DNA of 64,000 nucleotides, taken from Halichoerus grypus (Eukaryota; Chordata; Mammalia; Carnivora; Phocidae). Shown piece after piece: positions 40,401-53,400 of the stretch. The notes under the pieces are model-generated. The model saw only the letters and a list, made by a program, of their open reading frames with translations. It had not been told where the DNA came from and searched no databases. The stretch is from contig NC_135715.1 in the NCBI RefSeq assembly GCF_964656455.1, positions 80,082,414 to 80,146,413 on the forward strand, written 5' to 3'. The translations under genes were made by a program, and so were the position numbers. Positions within the stretch are counted from its first letter, which is position 1, and every line of letters starts with the position of its first letter.

Positions 40401-43400
40401 GGGGCAAGGAGTCTCAGCCCTCACGCCCCCGGGGACAGCTGTGCGGCAAGCAGTGCCCACCAGGTAACTGGGGCTGGGGAGGGACAGTTAGGGCAGGCAG
40501 TCTCACCTGCAGGGCATTCCGATCCAGCTCTGCAGGGGATCGCAAACACATCTGCATGAGCCCTCAGCTCAGCCTGGGGGCAGTAGTGGCCAGGGGGACA
40601 GAGCTCACAGTCTTCTTGTGATGATGCCCCTGGCTTTGTCCGAAAGGTGCCAGGTGGGCAGGGAAAGGCACCCTGATCACCTGGACACCAGTAGCCTGGA
40701 GGACACGGGTGGCTTCTGAAGGAAGAGAGACCTGGGGGCAAAAACAGCAGGCATGGCCATGGGACCCCGGAAAACCTCAGCTCTCCTCCACAGAGGTCTC
40801 AGCATCCAGCCTAGGGTTAACCTCTTACCTGGGGACCGGCAGTGGTACCCGGGAGGGCAAGGGAGGCACTCTGCCAGACTCTGGCCTCCTTCTGCCGCCA
40901 GATAGGTGTGCTCAGGGCAGGCCTGGGGGCTTCCTGGGCTGGTCTCATTCCCTCCAGGGCAGTAGTGGCCAGGAGGGCAGGGGCGGGTGCTCGGGTCCCC
41001 TGGAGAGCAAAGGTTGTGCTCACTTCCCATCCTCTCTTCCCGCCCAGAGGGCCTCCCTCTGTCCTTCTTGGGACCACTGCCCTCCTGGCTGCAGGGCAGG
41101 TAGCTTACCGGCTTTGCACCAGCGGCCAGCAGGGCAAGGCCCACATTCTTCTTGCTGCTTGGCTCCGGGGGCAGCCGCCACAGTGTGAGGTGGGCACAAG
41201 GTGGGTTCTCCACTGCCCTCTGGGCAGTAAAAACCTGAAGCATAGGGTTCACGTTGGATCTTGTGGAAGCCAGGTAGGCTGCTCTGCCATGGCAGGTCGG
41301 GAACAGCACGTATCCAGGGGTGGCCTGGGGGATTCTACTAGCCCAAGAGTTGAGAGGTCTGGATGCCAGTCCCGGCTCCACTTGCTTTTATGTTTGTCAA
41401 ATCAGTAACCTTCTGAATTGCATTAGGTGTATATTCATATTACATACGTCTGATGTATGTAACTATATACACGTGCATATGCACATACATATTAGATGCA
41501 CAGCGCTGGGGCTCAACTCCTTTTTATGATTTTTTTAAGTAAGTTCTATGACCAACATGAGGTTTGAACTCACAACCCTGCAATCAAGAGTCACAGGCTC
41601 TACTGACTGAGCCAGTCAGGTGTGAGCATCAACTATTTTTAGGGTCTGTTTCTGACCAAAACAAGAAATCCTTTGCCCGGGTGGGTGCTGTGGGAGCAGC
41701 TGAGCAACCTTGCTCTCTGCCTCTTTCACACTCCAAGGGCAAGAAACAGGGGTGGTTACCTGGTGGGCACTGCTTGGCGCACAGCTGTCCCCGGGGGCAT
41801 GAGGGCTGAGACTCCCTGGGACCTCGTGTCGTCAGTTCGGAGGTCCCAGGAGGACAGAAATAACCAGCAGGACACTTCCCCCACACCTGTCCACCTCTAA
41901 TGCACAGAGAGGGGAGAAGAGTGAGATCAGGGCGGAGGGGCTGATCCAAGCCCAGTGCCCCAGCACCAGAGGGGATCCAGGCCCTTGTCTCAGACAGTTT
42001 CATTGTGACCCACAGCGTGAAAGGCTTTTGACCTCTCTCCCAGGGGAACACATGGATATATCCACGTATACGAGAGAAACAAGATGTGATACTTCACCCA
42101 GCAATAAAACAGGGCGTGAGGCTCAGACCCAGGGGTGCTGGGCATAGTGCAGGGTTGGAAGCTCCACCCCTGTGCATCCTTCAGGAAACGATGGATTCCT
42201 GGGTATCTACTCCACCGACTTTGTGGAGCTCGGTGGCTAAAGGGCCGGTCTCAGGGCTGCGAAGAGCAGGACAAGCCCCTCCTGGAGGAACTTGGTGGCC
42301 CTGCTGCACTCACTGTGAAGCTGAGGAGGAAGAGGACAGGCAGCTGGTCTATGCTCCCTGCATTGCCCCCAGGTAGTGCTGGCAACCTGCCAGGTCCCTG
42401 GACCTGAGCGCTAGAGCTGCCGGTCTGATCTCCAGCTCTGCAGCAGAAAGCAAGCTAGACCTAAGGAAGAACTTCCTGAGTATGGGGAGACAATCCTCCA
42501 GAAAGAGCATCTGAGGAACTCTCCACTATCACCTTTCAAGTAGAAAATAATCTGCTTTGAGGCAGGCTCACCTCTGCATGAAACAGAGCAATTCTCCTTT
42601 TGACGATTCATCTTCCCAGTCCCAGGAAGTTGGAGGTGTGTGTTTTCAGCAAATGTTGGGAGCTTTCTCTGGACCAGAGACCCCCAGTGTGCTTTCCTTT
42701 GGTATGGCTACTCTGGGGCAGTTGGGCTGAGGGCTACTTTGAGGGCTGGGCCTGTCCCCAGGTCTTAGGGGAGGCTGTGGAACCCCCACCGCCCCATGCA
42801 GCCCTAGAGCCTCTGAGTCCTGAATCCCAAGTACAGCGGTCTTCCAGTGGCTTCTACTGCTACAGTGAGAATACAGGTCTTACTCATACCAAGTAGGTGT
42901 AGGACATTCAGGTAGAATTTGGGTGTCCTGAGCCCTGCTCTCTGATTATTCTGTTAATAGGCACCATATTTATTGTCTTTCTAGCTCCAACAATTACAAA
43001 AGCTGTTCACATTGTAGAAGATTCAGAAGTAGACGTAGAAGAAAGGATTGTTCCTCTTTTCCCCTGAGTGTATGTGCAGAACTCTGGTATTCACTGGAGG
43101 CACAAAAAATTTTGCCTGTAAGGAACTTTCCCATGTTTTTAGGCAGGGACTGAGCAGAGCTATTTGTATTTCATATTGACCCTCCCTCAATTTGAATGTA
43201 TTCATTATTATTTTTTTAAAAAATCTCAGTCTACGCCCATTGTCCCAGCTCTCCACCTAATTGTCAGGTTTCCCTGTTCAGGCCTGTGTGGCTAGGTGGG
43301 GTTCTTCTTACAGCTGGCCCCGACCCCTCACACCTTAGCTGCCCCACAAGCAGCGTGGGGGCCTCCGGGCAGGCCCATAGCCTGTTGGGCCTCTTGGCCC

Positions 43401-44425
43401 GGAGGGAGCACTTTGATGGCAGTGCAGGAGGTGAATGACTCGGGGCTATTACTGACCTGCAGTAGCTGCCGGGGTGACAGACGGAGCAGTCACCCTCTTC
43501 CCGGAGGCCTGACACACCTTGGGGAGTGAAGGTCCCTGGAGGACACAGAGGAGGGGACCACGTTCCTGGAGAGGGGGGTTAGCCAGTGAAGATGGGCAGC
43601 TGAGGGCTCAGGTCTTATCCGTGCCTGTGGACCCATCTCCTCCATGCTTGGACTAATTAGTGACGAGGCCCCCCACCCATCAGCATCCTGCTGCCCTCAT
43701 GGCACTGAGTTTTTCCTTTCTGCTTTCTCAGAGCCTTCAAAGTGCTGAAATGGCCATGACTTTAGTCTCTCTCCCTAGGATTATTGTCCCCTTACAAAAG
43801 GGTAACTCCCTAGGGAAGGATTTCCAGGTAGCAGTGAAGCTATCTGGGGGCCAGGGGCTTTAATCTAACCAATAGGCTTGGGGGGGTTGCGCTCTGTGCA
43901 TCAGACACTGGGTTCTCTGGGACTGAGCTGGAACCAGGCCGTCCACACTAAGCACATCTCTCTTGGGAGCTGCCTTCTCCTCCCAGCCACCCCTTCCACA
44001 GTGCCCTGATGCCCGGCCTGGTTGGGTGGGGTGTGCCTGTGTGGTCCCCTCCTCTCCAACTCAGGTCACCCCACAGCCCCATTGCATCAGTGGCCCTTGT
44101 CCTGGGGGCCATCCTCTGGCTTTGCCACCTCAACATTTTCTTGTGCACACGGGCTGTGCTGTATGTGCCAGGCACACCCCAGCGTGCACATCTGGGGTGG
44201 GAAATAAGAGAAGTCCCCCGACAGCGAGAAAATTTAAAGGGAGCAGCTGGATCTACTGAAAAAAACTTTCTGACCAGGAGGGGGAGTGCGAAGCTGAAAG
44301 GTGTGAATTCAGTTAGGGCTGGTTAACATAAGAGTCAGCGCTTCAGCGAGAGTGGTCTGGGGCTATGGGGGGTGGGGCTGGGAAGGCAGAACAGTGCTTC
44401 TCCAGAGACCAGCTGTCTTGTGTGT

Positions 44426-44458
<33 letters not shown>

Positions 44459-47400
44459 ACTAATACAACATATAATCACGGGGACAACAGGCCAAGTTCT
44501 TTGGACTCGAAATGTAAATATTCTGGGGTAAGAGGTCACTCATTTTAAAGGGGCATATATACCTTTCACACCATAGTCACAGGAAGAACAAATGTAGGCA
44601 TCACCTGTGAATCAAACACTTGCAAAGTATAAATAGTTACAGCTCCTAAAATTGGCAGAAGATTTGCCCAAATTGATGTAAGCCATGGAAGGGACTATGA
44701 ACTTTTGTGGATTCCTATTTGTTTGCCCGGCTGCCTGGGGACAGCACAGGCATGTGTGTGCAAGCATTTGTGTGTGTGCATGTCTGTGCATCTGTACGTG
44801 AGTGCACACGAGTGAGTTTGTGTGTGTGTACTGTGAGTACACCTGTGCATGTGTGTGTGTATTCACACGTGCACGCACGAGTTGGTGTGAGGGTGGGCTC
44901 ATGCACGGTGTGTTCAGGATGACTGGACTCAGACTCGAGGAGAGCAAACTTGTGGTTGCTGGGGCACCGCGTTCTGATCTTTGGGTTCCACTTCCAGCGC
45001 CCCACCACCACTGCGGAGCCCTTCTCCATGTGGTGTTCAGGAAGCTGTTCCCAGATTGTTGACCAAGACTGGCACAGGGGATGACACCTGTTTGCCATCA
45101 TCCTGGTCCAGGTGCTCACCCTGGACCCCCAGGCTGAGTGTAAGGAAGGGGCAGGACATTGATCACGCGTGAGTCAACAGCTGAAGAAAAGAAAAGCAAC
45201 AGAGTGGGGTGGGATGGGCTTGGGGTAGGGATGAGAGAAGGATGAAATCTCTGCAGGTGGTCTTTGTCATTGGTATTCTTAGGGTGAATATAGTGCCTGG
45301 CATGCAGTAGGCTCTCTAAGGAGTTTGAATGATGAATGAATGATGAATGAATGAATGAATGAATGAACAAACGAATGAAAGATGGGGATGTTGGGGAGAA
45401 AGATGAGGGCCTGGGATGCATGGGGACTTGAGGGCTCCTGGGCTTACCGGTTGGGCAGTAGGCATGTGCTGGGCAAGGCGTGGGCATTCTGGTGCCGGGA
45501 TGTGGGCAGTGAAAGCCAGGTGGACACGAGAGGCAGGTGTCTGAGCCTAGGGAGGGCTGGTACTCCCCTTGGTGGCATGGGGCAGGCCAAGCAGACCCTG
45601 GTTGGCAGAAGTGACCCTGGGCATTGGACACAAAGTGGCCCCTCTGAGAGCCAGGCTGGGTGCGGTTGAGTGCTCAGGAAGGTCAGTGCATTGTCATTCC
45701 TTCCAGCTGGTTCAGGCCATGGTGACGAGTACAGGAGGCCAGGAGGCTGGGTGGGGGCATTGGAGAAAGAATTGGGACCTGGGAAATGGGAGTGTTGAGG
45801 CCTGAGGCCCACAGCTGGAGGGCTCCAGCTTGAATCCTGGGTGGGGGTCCCTGGCTTCCCCAAGCCTAGGGGACCAGGCTCCCTCCTGTAGCTCCTGGGA
45901 AGATACCTGAGGGCAGAGGAAAGCCATGGGGCTGGAGGTCCTGAGGTCCCAGGAGCATTCAGAGCCAGCCACACAGGAGCTGATAGGAGAGCTTAGGCCC
46001 AGGCCAGGGCAGAAGGAGCCAGCTGGGCAGGGTCCACAGCTTCCCTCGGAGGCGCCACCTTGGATAGGGAGGTCAAAGTTCAAGGACTCTGTATGTCCTC
46101 ACGCTGGAATATCAACCTCCAAGGATGGGATCTGTTCCCTGCTTGCTAGAATGGAGCCTGGCACAGTATGTGCTGAATGAAGCAGCCCCTGGCAGAAGCC
46201 TCCCTTAGGGCATCTCTACTTTGGGCTGGCCATGGCACAGCCTGGCATTTCGTGGGCAGAGCCCTGCATTGGGCATAGATTAAGGGCTGGAGGAGTGGGC
46301 CATGTCCTGGGGGCAGGAAGCCCTAACATCCATACCCGGGCACAGGCCTGTCCCCCAGACTCAAGTCCACCCCTGTGGGAACCCCAGAGACCCTGACAAA
46401 CAGATGTTCCTGTTGTGCTGTTTGTGTCTACGGTGTTGAAGTTGGGATTTTGAAGGAGGAGGGGCCCACAGCCGGGAGGGGATGGGAAAGCACAGGGCAG
46501 ATGCTCACCTGAGCTGCTCCTCGTTGTCCCCATGGGGCAGGGCACAGGGTACAGAGTCCCCTGGGGGCAGTAGTGGCCTTGGGGGCAAGGTCCATTGAGG
46601 GGAAAGACAGAGTTTCTTTGGGGAGTGGGGCTGGTAGCTCCCCCCTCACAGTAGTAACCAGCTGAGCAGGGTCCTGGATATAGAAAGACTAGAATTTTAG
46701 GGCAGCAACAGAAGCCTTACCAGCTGCCTATGCCATACCTTGCCTCCACCCTGGTCCCTGCCTGCTGTCTCTAACCCCAGAGAATCATGGAAATTAAAGT
46801 AGGCGGAAGGAAAAATCAGGGAAATAAGGGAGCACCTAGGGTGTCCTTGGCCCTGAGCTGGCGGCTTCCACATGGAATCCAGGGGGAGGGGTAGTTCTAA
46901 GAGCTAACACTTGTGGGCACTTGGTGTGCACCAGGCACTGTTCTAAGCTCCTGTTTGTAACGACTACACTCTCCATAGCAACTGTGGGAGGTGCAGACTG
47001 TGGTCATCCCCACTTTAGAGGGGAGGAGACTGAGGTCAGAGAGTTGAAGTGACTTGTCCAAGGTCACACCTGCACTAAGTTCAGAGCTAGAACGAGAACC
47101 TCTACTTGGCCACAAGACTGAGGACCCTTAGCAGAGGGAGGGAGGAGCAGGGCTCAAGGGAGGAAGCGGCAGGAGGCCACACTGAGGTGGGCAGTCAGAC
47201 CCAGACCTATGCTGTGGCCCAGCCAAGGAAAGTGCTGGGGGAAGCCGTGCAGTGGAGCCCGACATAACTCTGCTGGGTCACCAGTACTTACCCTCAGTCT
47301 GCCCGTTGCCCTCCCCAGGGCAATACCTCCCTGCAGGACAGGGCTGGCAGGCCCTAGGGGAGAGAGCACCTTCCCGCGGGTTCAGGGTTCCCTCTGGGCA

Positions 47401-50400
47401 GGGAAGGGCAGAGGATGTCCCTCCTGGGCAATAGTGACCTGTGGGGAAGGCCAGCGTAAGTGAGCACCAAGCATCCCCAACCCCACAGCTGCTCCCTGGG
47501 CCCTACAAATTCCTACCATTTATGGCAAAGAAGTGAACGCAGCCCTGAGGGGATATGGAGAGCACAGCTGAAGGACGTGGAGGAGGACACTGGCCCAGGT
47601 GGTGGGAGAAGACGGGGAGGGTTAGAATCCAGGCTAGTGGGGTGGGGGCTTTGGCAGGGGTGTGTGTGCAGGCAGCCGAGGTGTGCCTGTGTGCATGTGT
47701 GTGTGCATGCCCCTGTGCGTGGGATGTCAGCACTGAGGTTTCTGGGGTCATTACTTAGTGAGAGTAAGTCACAGGTGTGGTCTGGCTCAGTAGGCCAGGG
47801 AGACAGTTTCTTGTCCTGGAGAAACTGGGGTCATGTGCACTTTACACAACCCCCCAGTATTCCCCTCAAGCAATAGCTGCCCTAAGAGCACCCTAACAGC
47901 CGGCCTGGCCAACAGTTTGTCGAAGAGTCTCACACAAGACACGCTGGAGTCTTCGCTAGGGGATGTTTACTGGGAGGGAGTCGGCTCCCCTGGGGTGGGG
48001 TTCTCATGGGTCCTCTGGTCTCACTTTGCAGACAGGCTGTTGGCTGTCCAAGCAGCACCTTAGGATCAGGGTGGGACCGACCAGAATGTCCTGCTCTCAG
48101 GCCTGTGTTCCTCCCTCTGTAACATACGCACACTCACCTCCTGCGCACCCACTGGGAACCTGGGGTATGGGCATGTGAGGCTGGTCACAGACCGTGTGAA
48201 GAAAGGTGCTGGTAGTGTCCCCAGGCGGGTGTGTCTCCCGCAGCAACCTTCTCCCTGTGTCCTCCCTCTGCAGTAGGATTAGCCCCATTTTATAGGTGGG
48301 CCACTGGCTACCAGGGAAGGCTGGGGCTTTGCCGTCGAGCATTGAGTTCTGGGACAGGGCTGAGCTTTGGCAGACGGAGGTCCCAGCTACGTTGAACCCT
48401 GATCTGCCCTGTCCATTGCAGTCATGCTCAATGTCCCTCTACCCATGAGAGTGAGGGCAGAGACTGGCCTGAGGGCATCCATTACCTTTGGGGCAGGTGG
48501 TGGGCCTCACGGTAGCAGCCCTTTGGCAGTAGGTGCCACCTGGACAGGGCAGGCAGGTGTCAGCCCCAGGCAATGGGCTGAAGGTGCCAGGCTCACAGGG
48601 CTGCTCGCTGTGAGCCCCTGGGGGACAGCGGAAGCCAGGGGGACATCGGTATCCATGGGTTCCGTCTGAAGGTGAGGGCACAGCACTGCCTCCCAGGCAG
48701 ATATACCTGAGGAAATGGAGAACCGTGGCTGAACCTCCTCTAGAATGACCATGGGGTCCTGGACAGGCAGAAGGTGAGAGAAAGGGGTGGCCTTTGGAGC
48801 CTTGGGTCATCAGAGTTGTGCTGAGGATAAGGCCAGAGTGGCCACAGCCAAGGGCCATCCCTCAGATGGAAGGACGCCCTCTGGTCCTCAACTCTAAAAC
48901 ATGCCTCTGCCCCTGTGATAGGAAACTATGCAGTAGGCCTCAGGAAGAGTACTGGGAAGGGTCAGACGTTTCCCAGAATAAGCATGGCTCCCCTCTCCAA
49001 AATTTCTCTGTCCTCAGGGCCCTGAACAGATGGGGCAGGCCTTCCTTCACATAGGACCCAGACGGAGCTTCCTGGTGGCTGTGGCCAGTCTCTAGCCTTT
49101 TCAACAATAAGGGGAAAATGCACCTGTCAGGAATCTCGGACACCCTTCGGCACAGGCTGTTGGCCAAGGGGATAAAGACCAAGGCCTGGCAGGGGCTCCA
49201 GAGGGTGTGGAGGCTGCCCTGGGGCTAGGGGGACCACGGGGCTGGCCCAGCACACCAGCACTCCTTGGATCTTGGAAAGTCGGTGCTGGGAGGGCCCTGG
49301 ACGGTGCGATCTGGTCGGCCTTGTATCTACGGGATGACACATCAGAGGCCCACATCCTGGGGGACAATCACCCTGGCCCAGGATCCTCACAGGGGCTGGG
49401 GAGAGACCGCAGGATTTAGGATTAATCTGTGACTTGGGGGCCCTGTCAGGCCTGACCTAGGGATACTCCTCCCTCTTCGTACCTGAGGAGTTCAGGGTCA
49501 GGGCCCCCTCACCCTGCATAGCAGAGCCCTGCCTCCAGGGCGTGGGACAGCCCAGGATGGCTGCAGTAGTGCCCCGGGGGGCATGGCAGGCACTGGTCCT
49601 TGCTGGCCAGGCCTGGGGCAGAAGAGTAAAACCCAGGCAGGCATGGCACTGGGGAGCCCGTTCCCGTGGGGCAGAAGAAGCCAGGGGGGCAGATGTCATT
49701 CCCAGAATGTCCTGGGGCCTCCACCTGTGTAATCAGAAAGAAGGAAGAAAGGCCTTTACGTCAGAGCTGTGGTCTCAGGTTGCACATACCACTGCTGGCC
49801 CCTACTGTCCCCTGGAGACCGCAAATAAGAACGTTACATGCAAAATGGTCCCATTACTCTGTGCTTCCACCTGTGCCGGCCAGGGCCTGAGGAGGAGGAG
49901 CTAGAAGGGCTGGGAGGAGCTCTTACTTCCTAAATCATAGTGTTGACTCAGTGGAGTCCCTCCCCTCTTTTCCTCATTCCCTGGGCCTATTTTCTCCGCA
50001 GTGTCAGTGCGGAATTGGTGACTTCCTGAAGGGGCAGTTTCTAAAAGGGAAGTTGGGGTCCAGAGAGGGCAAATGACAGGTATGTCCAAGGTCACATGGC
50101 AAGTCAGTAACAAAATGAGAATCAGAGACAATCAACTATCATACCACCATCACACCATCTGTCTGTCCAACACGAGTCTGTGTGTCCATCCACCCAACTG
50201 ACTCTTCACTACCCTGCTACAGTATAATGATCCTACATATTGATGGTCGCTTTCTCACCACATGGCCTTGAGAACATCCATTACCCCACATACTTCTCTG
50301 TTTCTTCATGTCTAAAGTAGGGTAACCGTGGGGCCTCCCAAAGGCCATTGTGAGGACCGCTGAGCCAATGTGCACACAGCACAGGAATGTTGCCCAGCAC

Positions 50401-53400
50401 CGAGTAAAGCCTCTGTTTATGTTACTGCTGTTATCGTCACATGCCATCAAACCCAAGATGTCACACATTGGAAGGCGAACGATTTAAAAGAAAAAAGTCA
50501 CTGCCACTGTGATCTCCAGATGCCATGGATTATAAGATGCTGCTGATTGTAGAGATGTTAAACGTGAAAAAGATGCACATCTTAGAATCACTGAAATAAG
50601 CTATCATTGGGTGGGTCCTATGCCAGGCCCTGAGGGCGCAAAGGTGAGAATGGTCCTGCCCTCAGGGCATTCAACCCTGGCAGGAGAAGCAGTCAGCCTA
50701 GTAGGAACCCCTGGCCCGCTCTGTGGTCCAGTACAGCGTGGGTGTTGCCGGGCAGACTCAGACACAAGCCTGGGCGGCCACCCCGGTGTTACATACCTTG
50801 TGTCTGAGGGGGGTGGGAGACACCGCTCCTCCCGTGCAGTAGTAGGCCGAGCGGCAGAGCCCTGATGGCTGGGACAGCCCTTCTGATGAGCAGAACATCC
50901 CTAGAAGAAGCAGACCCAAGGGGAGGGTGACAGAGGGACTCTTCCCACCTCCCTCTGGCTCTGGCACCAGCCCTGCCTCTCTTGGGCTGTGCCCCACCTG
51001 CTCCTCCCTCCCTAGGCTCTTAGACTAGCACAGGGTGTTGGCGTGATGGCCAGGCAGAATACAGGGAGTGAGGGGCAGAATGAGCTAAAGAGACATGGCT
51101 CTGCCTTGACCAGGCAGTAATTTCTCTCCAGCAACACCGGGTCTCTGAAGAAAACATGGGGCTGGTCTTGCCCAAGTCCTAGAGGTACATGTTGGGTGGG
51201 CTGGGGCACAGGGTATGAGGAGTCCTGGAGAATCCAAAGGACGGTGGGAGCTGTGGGCCTGCAGGAGGTCAGTGGGGCCCTGGCCCATATTTGAACCTGA
51301 CTTTGCTTTCCTTGACCCAGCTGTTAGACTTGTGAGGGGCTGCCATGACAATACAGGCCCAGGGGGCCAAAGACATTCCCTCATGGACTTGTCTGCTTGC
51401 CCTCCTTCTACTTCTACTTCTCCTCATTCTCTTCTCAGCCCTCTAGTCTAGGCTTCCCGAGGGCCCATGACCCAGAATCCACCAACCTGCCGGGCATGGC
51501 TCACAGTCCAGCTCTGCACTGGCCCCTCGCCTGGGCCCAAATGTCCCCCGAGGGCACGGGTGGGCAGTGGCTGAGTGGGAGCCGGGGGGACAGAAGTAGC
51601 CCTGGAGGCACAGGCTGGGGCCACCGGCCGTGGGACCTAGGGGCAATGGCAGGGTCAGCCTGAGCTTGTAGTGGGAGCCCTACTTTCTGAGCATCCTGGT
51701 CAGAGCCTTGGGAGCCCCAGGCTCTGAAGCTGGCCTGGCCCAGCTCCTCAGGCAAGCTGCTTTATTCTTTGTCCAATTTATGGGCATGTTGGCTGGGAGG
51801 GGGACCCTCAATGGGTGTCCATCTGCCATCGCAGCAGGAGGTGTATCGCCCGGGGAAACCTCTGTGGGCTCCAGAGATCTCCAGCCTTGAGGCTGACTGT
51901 TGAGCATAAAGCTCCCTTTCTCCAGAAGGTGGCACTCGCCCATGCTGGACACGCTGGTCTGCAGACCCCACTGCTTTGCTCTGGCCTCTCTGCCAGGCCA
52001 GTAGCCACCTGTGTATCTCTGAACATGACCAAGGCCATGTCATGATCTCAAGTGTGCAGAATGTACCTTGGGAAAACCGAGTCGGGTCACAGCCAACTAG
52101 ATCCTAGGGTCCTAGACCTCAGACTATCCTGTCCTGCATCTAGTGCCTACCATCCTGAGCTGGGCACTGGGTGTCCGGATGAGTCGCCGTGCAATGCCTC
52201 TCCTGACATGTCCCTCCCTTGTACCTGGCTGGTTTCGGGGCCCCCTTCCTTCCACTCTACTGTCAGTTGTCAAGGGCTGCATGTGGATCATAACACTACG
52301 ACTTGACAACCAAGCTTCTGACACAAGAATCCCTGAGATACATTCTAAAGCCAAATCTAAATGAAGGCGTAAGGGAGAGACCAGCAGTCTCTTGTGGCAC
52401 TGAGCCGATTCACTGTGCCACCTCAGGTTAGTCTCTCCACTCTCTCTCTAACAAGGGAGGTGACCTGCTCGTCAAGGAGGCATCACTTCTGCGGGGGCTC
52501 GAACTATCAGCACCTTGCCCTGGGACCCAGCACCATGTGGGGGCCTTGTGTTCAGCCCCAGTGAGCCCACCTGTGCCTACGGCTTCACAGTAGAATCCTG
52601 CAGGGCATGGCTCACAAGACCCCTTGGCCTCCTGGGGCTGGAATGTTCCGTTCTCACAGGCCCTTGGCTGGGGAGATCCCTCTGGACAGTAGAAGCCACG
52701 GGGGCACCGGAAAGATGTAGGGGTGGCTGAAGTCTGGCCAGGAGGACAATAATGACCTGCTGAGCATGGTCCATCTGGGAAGGGTTTTCCGGACCCTGTG
52801 GAGAGAGGGTGGAGGCAGGCTGAGTCCACGACAGTGGGCCTGGCTGCTAATGAGACGGAAAAGGAGAAAAGGGCCCTGGAAGAATATCTGGAGCTGTGCC
52901 TAAACTTGGAAGTGCAGTGTGCCCTGAGGCTCAAGGTGCCAGGCTTTGCAGCCGGATCCTGCGTCCCCTCCCAGCTCGGCTGCTCACTCCCTGTGAGGCA
53001 GTGCAGGAGGCCTCTCCCAACTCAGGTTTTTCATCTGCAAAATAATGGCCCTAATGTGAAGATAAAGGAGTTAAAAGGCCTGTCTGGTCACATCCCATGG
53101 GATCATGTAGAGCCAAAGTGAGAGAGTGCTGACTTAGGAACCTAGAAATATAGGCCCCGCTGTGGTTGTTGGAGATGTGCAGGGCTCTCCTGCCCCAGCT
53201 GCAGGGGATTGGCCAATGCCTGACAGCCTCAGCCTTATTCTGGTGTGACACAGACACATGCTCCTATGGGGATCCCCGGGGGACCACTGGCGGGAATTCA
53301 CACCTCCCTTCTTCTGCTTCCCAGCACCGTGCACCAGTCTATTTCCTGTCCTACCGTATCTGGTTCTAGGTGATTTATACATGAACGGAGTAGACAACTA

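Larger units (their letters stand above)
43536..45447. other. intron E21/E22
   Basis: Contains two TG-rich tracts (44419-44458 and 44751-44880) and a tetranucleotide repeat (45327-45380). No further exon recognised. Confidence 0.5.
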
